Assembly: GCF_000226215.1 (NCBI RefSeq)
Contig: NZ_AGFF01000008.1
Location: 62,001 to 126,000, forward strand
Length of the DNA: 64,000 nt
DNA from: Dietzia alimentaria 72
Lineage (GTDB): Bacteria > Actinomycetota > Actinomycetes > Mycobacteriales > Mycobacteriaceae
Reading direction: 5' to 3'
The translations under genes were made by a program, and so were the position numbers. Shown in pieces: positions 39,938 through 48,098 of this stretch. The notes beneath the pieces were generated by a model. That model did no database searches. It was not told the origin of the DNA and saw only the letters and a program-made list of their open reading frames with translations. Every line of letters begins with the position of its first letter. The stretch's first letter is position 1.

Positions 39938-41353
39938 ATGACCGTTGTCGAGGCCTCGCTGTCCACAGGCCATGTGCGAGGAAGTATGCGGGAGGGAGTC
40001 GCCCGCTTTCTCGGCATCCCGTACGCCGAGGATCCGGTGGGCGCCCTGAGATTCGCTGCTCCCGTGCGCCGTCGTTCGTGGGACGGCGTCCGCGACGCCA
40101 CCCGACCGGCCGCGACGGCGCAGCGCTTGCGGTTCGACCCGGACCCGGCGATCCCCGAACCAATCGTCGCAGGGACCGACGTCCTGCATGTGGACGTGTG
40201 GACGCCCACCGACGAGGCCGGGCTCACGGCTCCCGCCGAGGGGACCGGGCACCCGGTGATGGTGTGGTTCCATGGCGGGGGCTGGGAGTCCGGGTCCTCC
40301 CACCAGCCGTGGTTCGACGGATCGACGTTCGCCCGCCGCGGAATCATCGTGGTCTCTGTGGGCTACCGCCTCGGGGTCGAGGGCTTCACGCCGTTCCCTG
40401 ACGCGCCTGACAACCGCGGGGTGCTCGACTGGATCGCCGCCCTGGAGTGGGTGCAGAGTGAGATCACCGCGTTCGGAGGCGATCCCGGCAGGGTCACGGT
40501 CGCCGGCCAGTCCGCCGGAGGGGGAGCAGTGTTGTTCCTCCTGGGATCGCCTGCCGCGGCGGGGCTCTTCCACCGTGCGATCGCGAGTTCTTCTGCGATC
40601 CTCCGGGCACCGTCCACCCACCCTCCCAAGCGGATCACTGCCGCGTCCCTGGCCGCGGGCGGCCGTGGCGCGGTGGACGAGTTCCATCGCAGATTCCGCA
40701 AAGATAATCAGTTCACCCTGCCGTTCCGTCCGGTCGTGGATGGCGACCTCGTGCCGGGACCCCCGCTGGAGACTGTCGCGGGTGGCCGGGCGGGCGAGGT
40801 TCCCCTGATGATCGGCTCCACCGCCCTGGAGTTCGATGCGATCGCTGACAAGCTTCCCGGCCCCGCGCTCGTTCCGGGTGCTGCGCTCATCGCGCTATCC
40901 CAGCAGATACCGCGAGAGGGGATCCGGGCGCTTGCTCGTCAGTCCAACGGCAGATCGCTTCGGCGCAGTGTCGGTGCGGTGATCGACGCCGCCGCGATCC
41001 ACTCGACCGTGGTCCGCGCCGCCGAGACGCGCTTGGCGGCCGGGGATCCGACGTGGGTCTACGACTTCTGCTGGGCTGGGGGGAACGGGCCCCGGCACTG
41101 CGCGGATCTACCGTTTTTCTGGGGAGTACCGGAGGCGGAAAACGTGGAACGCTATCTCGGTGAGCCAGCCCCGTCATCGTTGGTGAAGTCGATGCACGAC
41201 TCGTGGGTCACTTTTATCACCGGCGGAGACCCGGGCTTTCCCGTCTACGACGCCCCCGGAAGGAACGTACAAGCCTGGACCGATCCGCCGAGCGTGCTCG
41301 CAGACGGGCTCGCCTCGGTCCGCGAGGTCTGGTGGCCCGAGGTGGCCGACTGA
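39938..41353 (+). CDS. Type-B carboxylesterase/lipase family protein
   Basis: A 471-residue alpha/beta hydrolase of the carboxylesterase type B family. Landmarks are ARFLGIPYAEDPVG, the oxyanion hole VMVWFHGGGWESGSS and the nucleophile elbow VTVAGQSAGGGAVLF, whose Ser is catalytic. No signal peptide is visible. It begins 14 bases after ddh and is probably co-transcribed. Substrates are likely acyl or aryl esters, not predictable from sequence. tRNA(CAU) follows 52 bases after its stop. Confidence 0.9.
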   Translation: MTVVEASLSTGHVRGSMREGVARFLGIPYAEDPVGALRFAAPVRRRSWDGVRDATRPAATAQRLRFDPDPAIPEPIVAGTDVLHVDVWTPTDEAGLTAPAEGTGHPVMVWFHGGGWESGSSHQPWFDGSTFARRGIIVVSVGYRLGVEGFTPFPDAPDNRGVLDWIAALEWVQSEITAFGGDPGRVTVAGQSAGGGAVLFLLGSPAAAGLFHRAIASSSAILRAPSTHPPKRITAASLAAGGRGAVDEFHRRFRKDNQFTLPFRPVVDGDLVPGPPLETVAGGRAGEVPLMIGSTALEFDAIADKLPGPALVPGAALIALSQQIPREGIRALARQSNGRSLRRSVGAVIDAAAIHSTVVRAAETRLAAGDPTWVYDFCWAGGNGPRHCADLPFFWGVPEAENVERYLGEPAPSSLVKSMHDSWVTFITGGDPGFPVYDAPGRNVQAWTDPPSVLADGLASVREVWWPEVAD

Positions 41354-41405
41354 GCCCTTGCTACGATGACGCGGCGCGAGTCCTCCGGTACATCCGGGGG
41401 CGCGA

Positions 41406-41479
41406 GGGGCTATAGCTCAGTTGGTTAGAGCCGCGGACTCATAATCCGCTGGTCGCGGGTTCGAGCCCCGCTGGCCCCA
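41406..41479 (+). tRNA. tRNA with anticodon CAT (elongator Met or Ile2)
   Basis: A 74-nucleotide cloverleaf. Acceptor arms GGGGCTA and TGGCCCC pair with one G-T wobble, and the discriminator is A at 41479. Anticodon arm GCGGA/TCCGC carries CAT, and the T arm is GCGGGTTCGAGCCCCGC. The anticodon alone cannot separate elongator tRNA-Met from the lysidine-modified tRNA-Ile2; the non-initiator acceptor (paired G1-C72) rules out initiator Met. The 3' half overlaps the tail of the recombinase remnant, marking an integration site. Confidence 0.93.
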
Positions 41480-41482
41480 CCC
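41439..41482. other. Probable left attachment junction in the tRNA 3' half
   Basis: The overlap of the recombinase tail with the anticodon-to-3' part of tRNA(CAU) is what is expected at attL after integration. No second copy of the tRNA 3' end was seen near 51.6 kb or elsewhere in the window, so attR appears lost or lies outside. The exact crossover cannot be located. Confidence 0.5.
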
Positions 41483-42035
41483 ATAGGTCATTGTTCAAAC
41501 CAACGACATTGCCGGTTTGAGTACCGGATTCCGTGTCTGACCGTTGGGCGACCGCGGTTGCCTGGGCCTCGGGGTCGACGAACACGGTGAACGGCGGGCC
41601 GGGTTGCCCGTCGACGGTGTTCTCCTCCGTGAGGATCAGTTTCTCAAAGAACGCTTGTTTAGCGATCCGCCGTAGCGAGTCGTCGATGCGCATGTAGATC
41701 GCATGGCAGTCTCCGGCCAGGGCGAGACAGTCGTCGAGGTGGGCTTTCGCCTGCTCGTACTCGATGTCGCCCGCGTTGATCTGGGCGTCGAGGAACGCGA
41801 TCCGCCGTGCGATGCGTTCCTGCTCCGTGGCAGGTAGGTCGAGGGGCAGGGCTCCGGCGTAGTGAGCTTGAAGCAACTTGGTGCGCTCGTCCCGGAGCGC
41901 GTCGCGTTCGAGTTTGTGAGCGTTCCGCTCCTCCTTGGAGGTGGCTTGGAGCTGGTCGAACTGGCGAGTGATGAGCTCGCGCAGCGCTGTCACGATGTGG
42001 TCAGGGATCTGGATGCGGCGGTAGTAATCCTCCAC
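41439..42035 (-). pseudogene. Large serine recombinase, C-terminal remnant
   Basis: About 198 residues of the coiled-coil C-terminal part of an actinobacterial large serine recombinase. Characteristic stretches are DYYRRIQIPDHIVTALRELI, the coiled region LRDERTKLLQAHYAGALPLD and AKHLDD-like AKAHLDDCLALAGDCHAIYM. The tail (NNDLWVGPAGLEPATSGL) is read from the antisense of the tRNA(CAU) gene, as happens when the integrase abuts an att site in a tRNA. The catalytic N-terminal and zinc domains are missing; the frame is open only to 42131, where it runs into the 3' end of the AlbA_2 gene. It cannot catalyse recombination. Confidence 0.85.
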
Positions 42036-42568
42036 CGAAGTCTCGACTTCGGAGATCAGCGATCGCGCGCTGGGGGCTGAATCATCTGCACGTTTGAGAT
42101 GCCGCCCTGATTCACGCAGTCCTGGGCGAGGTCATGAACGTGCCAGTAGTAGTCCAGAGCTGGCTCTACCACGTTTACCGTGGTTTCGACTGGCGTGTAG
42201 TGATGAAGGAGGATCGACACGCCGTCGCAGGTGAAGCCCATGTTGTCTTTCGTCAGGATCGCCAGCGGCTGTTCGCCGGTCCACTCGATGCCAATGCGCA
42301 CGTCGTACTCGTCGTTGTCTGTTGCTTCCGCCGCGGTGCGCGCGAGCGCCATCAGGCCCGCGATGGCGCTCTCAATGGCGGCAGACTCGACCTGCCAGCC
42401 GTCAAAGAATCCGTCACTGCTCATACGATGACCGCCCACGGCAGCGGCGAGGGTCACCGAGCCGTCATGGTGGATGCTCATCCAGGCCTCCTTCCAGAGT
42501 GAACGTTCGCTGGCTGCGGTGTTCACGGCTACCCAGCGGCGCAATCCGGGGCGGGGATTGTCGCGGTC

Positions 42569-42630
42569 TGTCGACGGCGGGTGAATACTGACCCCCTGGT
42601 GACGGGGTGGTTTCTAGCCAACGACGCAAC
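42569..42630 (+). repeat. Left terminal inverted repeat of the IS30-family element
   Basis: It begins TGTCGACGGCGGGTGA and ends CCAACGACGCAAC. It is matched in reverse by 43902-43963, with differences at repeat positions 5, 17, 18, 20, 28, 29 and 30 only. Confidence 0.9.
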
Positions 42631-42652
42631 ACCAAGTGATGTTGTGGAGGGC

Positions 42653-43918
42653 ATGATGACGACGAGACGAGTAAAGAAGGGGCCGGGGCGGCGACCGCTG
42701 TCACAGCAGCGGGCGCGGTACATGGCGTTGCGGGCGCAGGGAATGCCGATCCGGCGGGCAGGCAGGGAAGCGGGGGTCTCACGGTCCACGGCGCGGAACT
42801 GGGAACACGGCTACTGGCAATACCGGGGAGCCGAGAAGTTCCAATGGATACCGCCATTGGATCGGCTGGAGGTTCGGGCGGTCTCGCCGAGATATCTTTC
42901 GCAGGACGAACGGCTGGAACTCGCCGACCTCCACGGCCAGGGTGTGTCCATTCGGCAGATCGCACACCGTCTGGGCCGGTCACCATCAACAATCTCCCGG
43001 GAACTGCGCCGCAACTCGTCTACTCGAGGGAATACGCGCACCTACAACCCGTTCGAGGCGAAACGCCAGGCCTGCGCTCGGCGGGCCCGTCCACGCCGGC
43101 GCCGAATTCACGCTGACCCGGTGTTGTACGAGGCCGTGAGTGAGTTGCTAGCCACGAGGTGGAGCCCGTCCCAGATCGCCCGCCGGCTGCGCCGTGATCA
43201 TCCCGCCGACCGGATGATGTGGGTGTGTGCCGAGACCATCTACCAAGCCGTCTATCAGCCCGGATCCACGCTCGGCCGACCGCACAAGGTGCCCTCGTCC
43301 GGCACGGGTGCGCTACGGACTGGACGTCCCGGCCGTCGAGCCCAGCGCCGAGACCGACAGCGGCGTCCGCGCTTCGAGCAGCCGATGCTCACTATCCATG
43401 ACCGCCCGTTCGAGCCTGAAGATCGGACCCGATGGGGTCACTGGGAAGGTGACTTGATCGTGGGGACCCAGGGCCGCGACGCTATCGCCACTCTCGTGGA
43501 GCGGCGTAGTCGAATGGTCCTGCTGGTGCATCTACCGGCGACGGATTCGGTGACCGTCACCCAGGCGATCACCTCGGCCCTGGCGGCGTTGCCACCGGTG
43601 CTGGTGGGTTCGTTGACATGGGACCAGGGCACCGAGATGGCCCGGCATCTCTCTGTGACCGCGTCGCTGAGGATACCGGTCTACTTCTGCGATCCGCACG
43701 TCCCCTGGCAGCGGGGCTCGAACGAGAACACCAACGGCCTGCTGCGTCAGTACTTCCCCAAGGGCAGCAACCTGTCCGTCCACGGCGCCGACTACCTCGC
43801 CGACGTCGCCGGCGAGCTCAACCACCGCCCCAGAGCCGTCCTTGACGACAGGTCACCGCTGGAGTTCATCACCGACGAACTAGGCTCCGAGGTGTCCAAC
43901 CGTTGCGTCGTTGGCTAG
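42653..43918 (+). CDS. IS30-family transposase
   Basis: A 421-residue DDE transposase. The N-terminal HTH region has LSQDERLELADLHGQG and RLGRSPSTISRELRRN. The catalytic core shows WGHWEGDLIVG (first D), LTWDQGTEMARH (second D) and WQRGSNENTNGLLRQYFPKG (final E), all IS30 hallmarks. An upstream in-frame GTG (42581) lies within the inverted repeat; ATG 42653 or 42656 behind GGAGGG is more likely. The stop lies inside the right repeat. It appears intact, so the element may still be active. Confidence 0.95.
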   Translation: MMTTRRVKKGPGRRPLSQQRARYMALRAQGMPIRRAGREAGVSRSTARNWEHGYWQYRGAEKFQWIPPLDRLEVRAVSPRYLSQDERLELADLHGQGVSIRQIAHRLGRSPSTISRELRRNSSTRGNTRTYNPFEAKRQACARRARPRRRRIHADPVLYEAVSELLATRWSPSQIARRLRRDHPADRMMWVCAETIYQAVYQPGSTLGRPHKVPSSGTGALRTGRPGRRAQRRDRQRRPRFEQPMLTIHDRPFEPEDRTRWGHWEGDLIVGTQGRDAIATLVERRSRMVLLVHLPATDSVTVTQAITSALAALPPVLVGSLTWDQGTEMARHLSVTASLRIPVYFCDPHVPWQRGSNENTNGLLRQYFPKGSNLSVHGADYLADVAGELNHRPRAVLDDRSPLEFITDELGSEVSNRCVVG

Positions 43919-43963
43919 AAACCACCCCGTCACGTAGGGGTCAATTCTCACCCGCCGTTGACA
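43902..43963 (-). repeat. Right terminal inverted repeat of the IS30-family element
   Basis: The reverse complement begins TGTCAACGGCGGGTGA and matches the left end over 62 bases. It contains the last codons of the transposase, and it supplies the premature stop (43948-43950) of the interrupted AlbA_2 gene on the other strand. Confidence 0.9.
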
Positions 43964-44950
43964 CGGTCGACGTTCTCGAGCGGGTGAACACCTCCGCGTC
44001 CTGCGTAGGTCAGGGCCAACCCCACGGTCTTGGTCAGCACTCCGCGAGCCTCGTCACGTGTGAGTCGATCGTGGAAGCGAGGGATGCGAGGGTGAGCGAC
44101 TGCGATCAGCCAGGCGCGCTTGTCGGAATCCCTGCCTGCCGCGGCTTCATCGGACAGTGCATCTAACGCCTCAGTTGCGTGGCGGCGCTCCTCGAAACGA
44201 GCTCGATACATCGCCTCGATCTGCCGCTCCTTCATCCACACGGTGTCGGAATCGTTCCGCACCGGCGCGGCGAAGTAGTCGTTCTTGTAGATCAAATGTG
44301 GCCCATCGACGCTGGCCGGGATCTCTACGACAACGGCACGGTTACCCTCGACTCCGATCCGATGCACGTTCAGCCCGAACACCGGCGGAGAGATCGCCGT
44401 GATGGCCGCGCTTCGCAAGGATCGTTCGTACGCTTCATCGAGCTCGCCGACGTCGACGCGCTCAGTCGCAGCCTTCTGCGTCTCCCGTACTCCGTAGACG
44501 ATGACGCCGCCGCCGCTGTTCGCCATCGCCGCAACGTCCTTGGGGAAGTCCGTCTGTGGCAGCCCCTTCGCTGGCGGGAGCTCCGACTTCCAGTCCAAGT
44601 CGTTCGTCTCTGCAACACCAGCGGCAACGGCCGCATCAAGAATCGCGTCAGCTAACGGTCCCGGAGCGGTGCCCACGGCGCGGTGAAGTGCGGTGAAGGT
44701 CATGCTGCAAGCCTAGAGATGCTCGCTGACACAGGGAGCAGCGCGGCGGGCTCTTCCGACTCGCCCAGGGGAGGCGTGAAGTGCTAAACAAGGCAGGTTT
44801 CTCCTTGATATGAAGTCCTTCGGGGCAGGCTCTCGGGCCACTCTCTACGCACTGTCTCGTCAACGTTGTCGTGCGATGAGAGAGGCAAACGTCGTGATCC
44901 GATTGCTCTGGGCAGCAAGCGTCCGCACCAGCTATTCCCTGCGCCGCTGC

Positions 44951-45334
44951 ATGCCGACGAACCGGCTCCTCGACGCGATCCGCACCCGGCGAGGCCTCAA
45001 ATGGGGTCTGCCCGCGATGCTCCTCGCCGGCCCCCACCTGCTCGCTGCGAGTATCTGCACCAACCTCATCGCCGACGGCGGACCGGGTTGGCTGAACATC
45101 TTCGTGATCCTGTTCATCTGGAACGCGATGAAGTTCCTCATCATGGGGCCCGTCAGCATCATTCTGCTCGTTCGGGTCCGTGTCCAGGAGGCCCGGCAGC
45201 GCAGACGCGCGCGGCGGGCACAAGCCGCCGCAACTGAACCCCAGCTAGCCGAGAACGAGCCAGTGAGTGAGAATGACAAGTCCATTTGGCCCCGCTGTGC
45301 TGTTTTGATTTGGCCCCACCCTCGTGATGGGTGA
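44951..45334 (+). CDS. Small membrane protein of actinobacterial mobile elements, 3' end replaced by IS21
   Basis: A predicted protein of 127 residues with two hydrophobic helices (GLPAMLLAGPHLLAASICTN and WLNIFVILFIWNAMKFLIMG) and a basic Arg-rich C-terminus. I recall near-identical short proteins being common in actinobacterial integrative elements and sometimes labelled sulfate permease, a name this sequence does not support. The IS21-family insertion falls in the last codons: without it the protein would end VSATR at the TGA 47900-47902 (109 residues); now it ends in 22 element-encoded residues. ATG 44951 is chosen by the start of the MPTNRLLDAIRTRRG motif. Confidence 0.7.
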   Translation: MPTNRLLDAIRTRRGLKWGLPAMLLAGPHLLAASICTNLIADGGPGWLNIFVILFIWNAMKFLIMGPVSIILLVRVRVQEARQRRRARRAQAAATEPQLAENEPVSENDKSIWPRCAVLIWPHPRDG

Positions 45335-45370
45335 GGGGTGGGTGCGCCGGTGGTCGGCGACCCGGTCGAC

Positions 45371-46177
45371 TCAGGTGCTTGCGGGATCCTTTCGGTGCTG
45401 CGCTGCGGTGGTGGCCAGTCGGTAGGAGGCGGTGCCGGTCTGGATGATGTGGGCGTTGTAGGTCAGGCGGTCGACCACGGCTGCGGCCAGCCGGGGGTCG
45501 GTGAAGGTGTTGCCCCATTCGCTGAACGGAGCGTTGGAGGCGCAAGCAATCGAGGCTCGTTCCTCTCGTGCGGTGATGATCTGGAACAGCAGTTCGGCCC
45601 CGCGTGGATCGAGGTGGACGTAGCCGAGTTCGTCGAGGCACAGCAGGTCAAGGCGGGCGTACCGGCCGACCACTCTGGATAGTTGCTTGTCGTCGGCGGC
45701 TTCGACCAACTCGTTGACCAGGGCCGCAGTGGTGATATACCGAACCCGTCGTCCTTGTTCGGCTGCCGCGGTGCCCAACGCGATGAGCAGGTGTGTTTTG
45801 CCGGTGCCGGAGTCGCCGAGCAGGACCAGGGGCTCGCCAGCGTCGATCCACGCTCCGCCGGCAAGGTGCGCCAGCGTCGCCGCGGGCAGGTCGGGCAGGC
45901 GAGCAGGGTCGAAGTCGGCGAGCCGTTTGGTGCGCGGGAACTTCGCCTCGTTGACTCTGCGCAGTCGTCGGCGGGCATCGCGCTCGTCGCACTCGGCAGA
46001 GAGCATCTCAGCCAGGAACGCCTTGTGAGTCAGTCGCTGCTTGGCGGCGGCTTCGGCCATCGGTATTGCCTGGTCACGCACGGTGGGAAGGCACAAGGAT
46101 TTGGCGGCAGCGCCGATCGCGGCTTCGGCGGCCGCATCGGTCAGCGCGGTCAGCGCCGGTGGGGTCTTGGCGCTCAT
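45371..46177 (-). CDS. istB: IS21-family helper ATPase IstB
   Basis: A 268-residue AAA+ ATPase that selects targets and activates the IstA transposase. The Walker A motif is LGDSGTGKTHLLIALG near residue 124, with Walker B LLCLDELGYVHLDPRG. The N-terminal IstB-binding part has LPTVRDQAIPMAEAAAKQRL. Its start overlaps the istA stop (ATGA), the usual coupling in IS21 elements. It appears full length. Confidence 0.95.
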   Translation of the reverse strand: MSAKTPPALTALTDAAAEAAIGAAAKSLCLPTVRDQAIPMAEAAAKQRLTHKAFLAEMLSAECDERDARRRLRRVNEAKFPRTKRLADFDPARLPDLPAATLAHLAGGAWIDAGEPLVLLGDSGTGKTHLLIALGTAAAEQGRRVRYITTAALVNELVEAADDKQLSRVVGRYARLDLLCLDELGYVHLDPRGAELLFQIITAREERASIACASNAPFSEWGNTFTDPRLAAAVVDRLTYNAHIIQTGTASYRLATTAAQHRKDPAST

Positions 46178-47757
46178 GCGATGGCCTCCTGCAGGTGACG
46201 TGGGCCGGTGGTGGTCAGGAGCTGGTCGTAGCCGGCCAGCGAGGGCGCGGGCCGCTCGGTGGCTGCGGTCGGCCCGGCTGTGGCCGGGACCGCGATCGGC
46301 GGGGTGGTGGTCCGAGCGCAGGTGGCACTGCGAGCGTGGACGGCGACCAGGTCCGGATCGAACACCCCGTCGGCGATAGCAGCGGTCATGCCGGCGGTCA
46401 CCGCTGATGCGTTCATGGTGCGGTGCAGTAACAGGACTCCGATCAGGGCGCGGGTGCCGGCGCTATCGCCCAGTGCTGCGCGGGCGGCGGTCCAGAACCG
46501 TTGATGGTCAGCGGTGAATGCCCCCGACGCTTTGGCCGAAGCAAGGGCGGTGGAGCCGGCCATAGCGCCGGGTTTGCGGACCAGCACCTCCAGGTAGTGG
46601 TCCAGCACGAGGTCCTCGGTGCCCTTGTGCAGGGAGCGGGTGTGCTCAGCAATGACCTTGCCGTGGGCGGCCGGGTCGAGCACTCGGATACTGGTGGCGC
46701 CCAGACGTGCCTCGAGACGACGGCCGACGTGGCGTGCGGGCACTGAGTAGTAGGACTGGCGCACGCATATCCGCGCTTTGGCATCGACCCGGCACGACAG
46801 GACGGCGGCCACATCGAAGTCCTGCGCCGGGAGCGGCCGCAGCAGCGGTAGCTCCCGAGCTGCGGCGGCGCCGACGGTCTCGGCCCGGGCACCGATGCGC
46901 CGGGCATCATCGTGGACATCGGCGGCGGCGATCAGCTCATTGAGCTCGGCCAGGGAGTTCACCTTTGGTACCGGGGTCAGGTGCCGTCGCCGGAACCGGC
47001 CGATCTCGCCCTCGACGCCGCCTTTTTCGTGGGCGCCGTCCTTTCCGGGGATGCAATAGAACGAGTCGAACCCGTAGTGCGAGCGCAACGCCACGAACCG
47101 GGGGTTTTCGAACCGCTCCCGGCCGAGCGCGACCCTGGTCACGGCGGGTTTGAGGTTGTCGTAGCGGATCATGCCGACCGGTACCCCGCCGAAGGCGGCG
47201 AACGCCCGGACGTGCCCGTCGAAGAACGATTCCTGGGCCTGGTTGGCGTAGGCGAAGTGGAACGCCTTACCCGAATGCGACAAGCGCATGCAGAACATGA
47301 ATATCTTCATCACCACCCCGGCGATCGTGGCGGTGAACTCACCGAAGTCGACCTCGGCCTCCTCGGCCGGCGGGTGGGTCTGCGGCACCATCACCTCGGT
47401 GGGGCCGCTGATCTCAGCGCGAAGTTTGGCGACCAGGTTTCGCACGCTCGACTCGGCCACCTCCACTCCTTCCTCATCCAGTAGTCGCTGCCAGACGCGG
47501 CGAGCGGTATGACGCTGCTTGCGCGGCGCCGTGAGATCCTCGGTCAACCAGCGCCGGATCGTTGCCTCATGCGGGCCCAGCACCGGCGCATCTCGATGCG
47601 GAGTCTTACGCGGCGGCGGCACCGCATCAGCCAATGCCGCGCGCACCGTACGGCGGTGCACCTTGTGCCTCTCGGCGAGCGCCCGGATGGACAGGCCTTC
47701 ATCCCGGGCATCTCGTCGGATACGTTCGAACTGCTCCACTCTCGATCTCTCCTTCAA
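46174..47757 (-). CDS. istA: IS21-family transposase IstA
   Basis: A 527-residue DDE transposase. An HTH domain (GLSIRALAERHKVHRRTVRA) at the N-terminus is followed by the catalytic core, which shows AEEAEVDFGEFTATI (first D), MIRYDNLKPAV (second D) and the EKGGVEGEIGRFRRRH segment with the final Glu, in the usual IS21 order. A beta-barrel-like domain and an Ala/Pro-rich C-terminus follow. It appears intact and is coupled to istB by a 4-base overlap. Confidence 0.95.
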   Translation of the reverse strand: MKERSRVEQFERIRRDARDEGLSIRALAERHKVHRRTVRAALADAVPPPRKTPHRDAPVLGPHEATIRRWLTEDLTAPRKQRHTARRVWQRLLDEEGVEVAESSVRNLVAKLRAEISGPTEVMVPQTHPPAEEAEVDFGEFTATIAGVVMKIFMFCMRLSHSGKAFHFAYANQAQESFFDGHVRAFAAFGGVPVGMIRYDNLKPAVTRVALGRERFENPRFVALRSHYGFDSFYCIPGKDGAHEKGGVEGEIGRFRRRHLTPVPKVNSLAELNELIAAADVHDDARRIGARAETVGAAAARELPLLRPLPAQDFDVAAVLSCRVDAKARICVRQSYYSVPARHVGRRLEARLGATSIRVLDPAAHGKVIAEHTRSLHKGTEDLVLDHYLEVLVRKPGAMAGSTALASAKASGAFTADHQRFWTAARAALGDSAGTRALIGVLLLHRTMNASAVTAGMTAAIADGVFDPDLVAVHARSATCARTTTPPIAVPATAGPTAATERPAPSLAGYDQLLTTTGPRHLQEAIA

Positions 47758-48098
47758 CCCCTTGCCTCTCGTGAACGTCTTTGGTCGGACGACACGAAAT
47801 CTAGGGTCTGGTTGATCGAGGGTGGGGCCATTTCAGACCAGCACTACGCCTCCAAATGGGGCCACTTCAGACTGGCACACTCAAGTGAGTGCCACGCGTT
47901 GAACTCTCTACGGCTTGCGGGCACAGCAGCGGGTGAACGATGGGGGCGCAGATTGGCGACCTTAACCTGTCTGCCCAGCAGCGTCCTCGGCGTGGTCTCA
48001 GAGCGTGAGGTCCCGTCAACGGTACTATCTAGCGGTGAACTCATAGCGGCTTGTCCTGTACTGGTCGGCCGACGTCAGAGTCGGTCGAAGGGTTGAGC

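Larger units (their letters stand above)
42569..43963 (+). mobile_element. IS30-family insertion sequence
   Basis: A 1,395-base element with one transposase gene. Its ends are 62-base inverted repeats: the inner 32 bases are identical and the outer 30 have seven mismatches. The flanking duplication is CGGTC (42564-42568 and 43964-43968). Removing 1,400 bases restores the host gene, which fixes the boundaries to within the duplication. No second copy is present in the window. Confidence 0.9.
42056..44703 (-). pseudogene. Schlafen/AlbA_2-domain protein gene, split by an IS30-family element
   Basis: The N-terminal 245 codons (44703 down to 43969) encode an AlbA_2/Schlafen-type putative ATP-binding domain: TNDLDWKSELPP, DVAAMANSGGGVIVYGVRE and the YFAAPVRNDSDTVWM segment. 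The C-terminal 171 codons (42568 to 42056) encode a domain starting GLRRWVAVNTAASERSLWKE. Deleting the element and one copy of the 5-base duplication joins them in frame (ENVDRDNPRPG), giving 415 residues. At present the N-terminal part stops inside the element after 251 residues. AlbA_2 proteins are regulators or defence-linked nucleases; a role in this island is inference. Confidence 0.88.
45270..47883 (-). mobile_element. IS21-family insertion sequence
   Basis: A 2,614-base element carrying istA and istB on the minus strand. The two ends share TGGCCCC-containing terminal and subterminal repeats: each end has a second GGCCCCACCCTCG copy about 30 bases further in. The flanking 8-base duplication AGTGAGTG occurs at 45262-45269 and 47884-47891. 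Deleting the element restores a natural stop for the membrane protein gene. The exact termini are inferred from the duplication. Confidence 0.87.
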
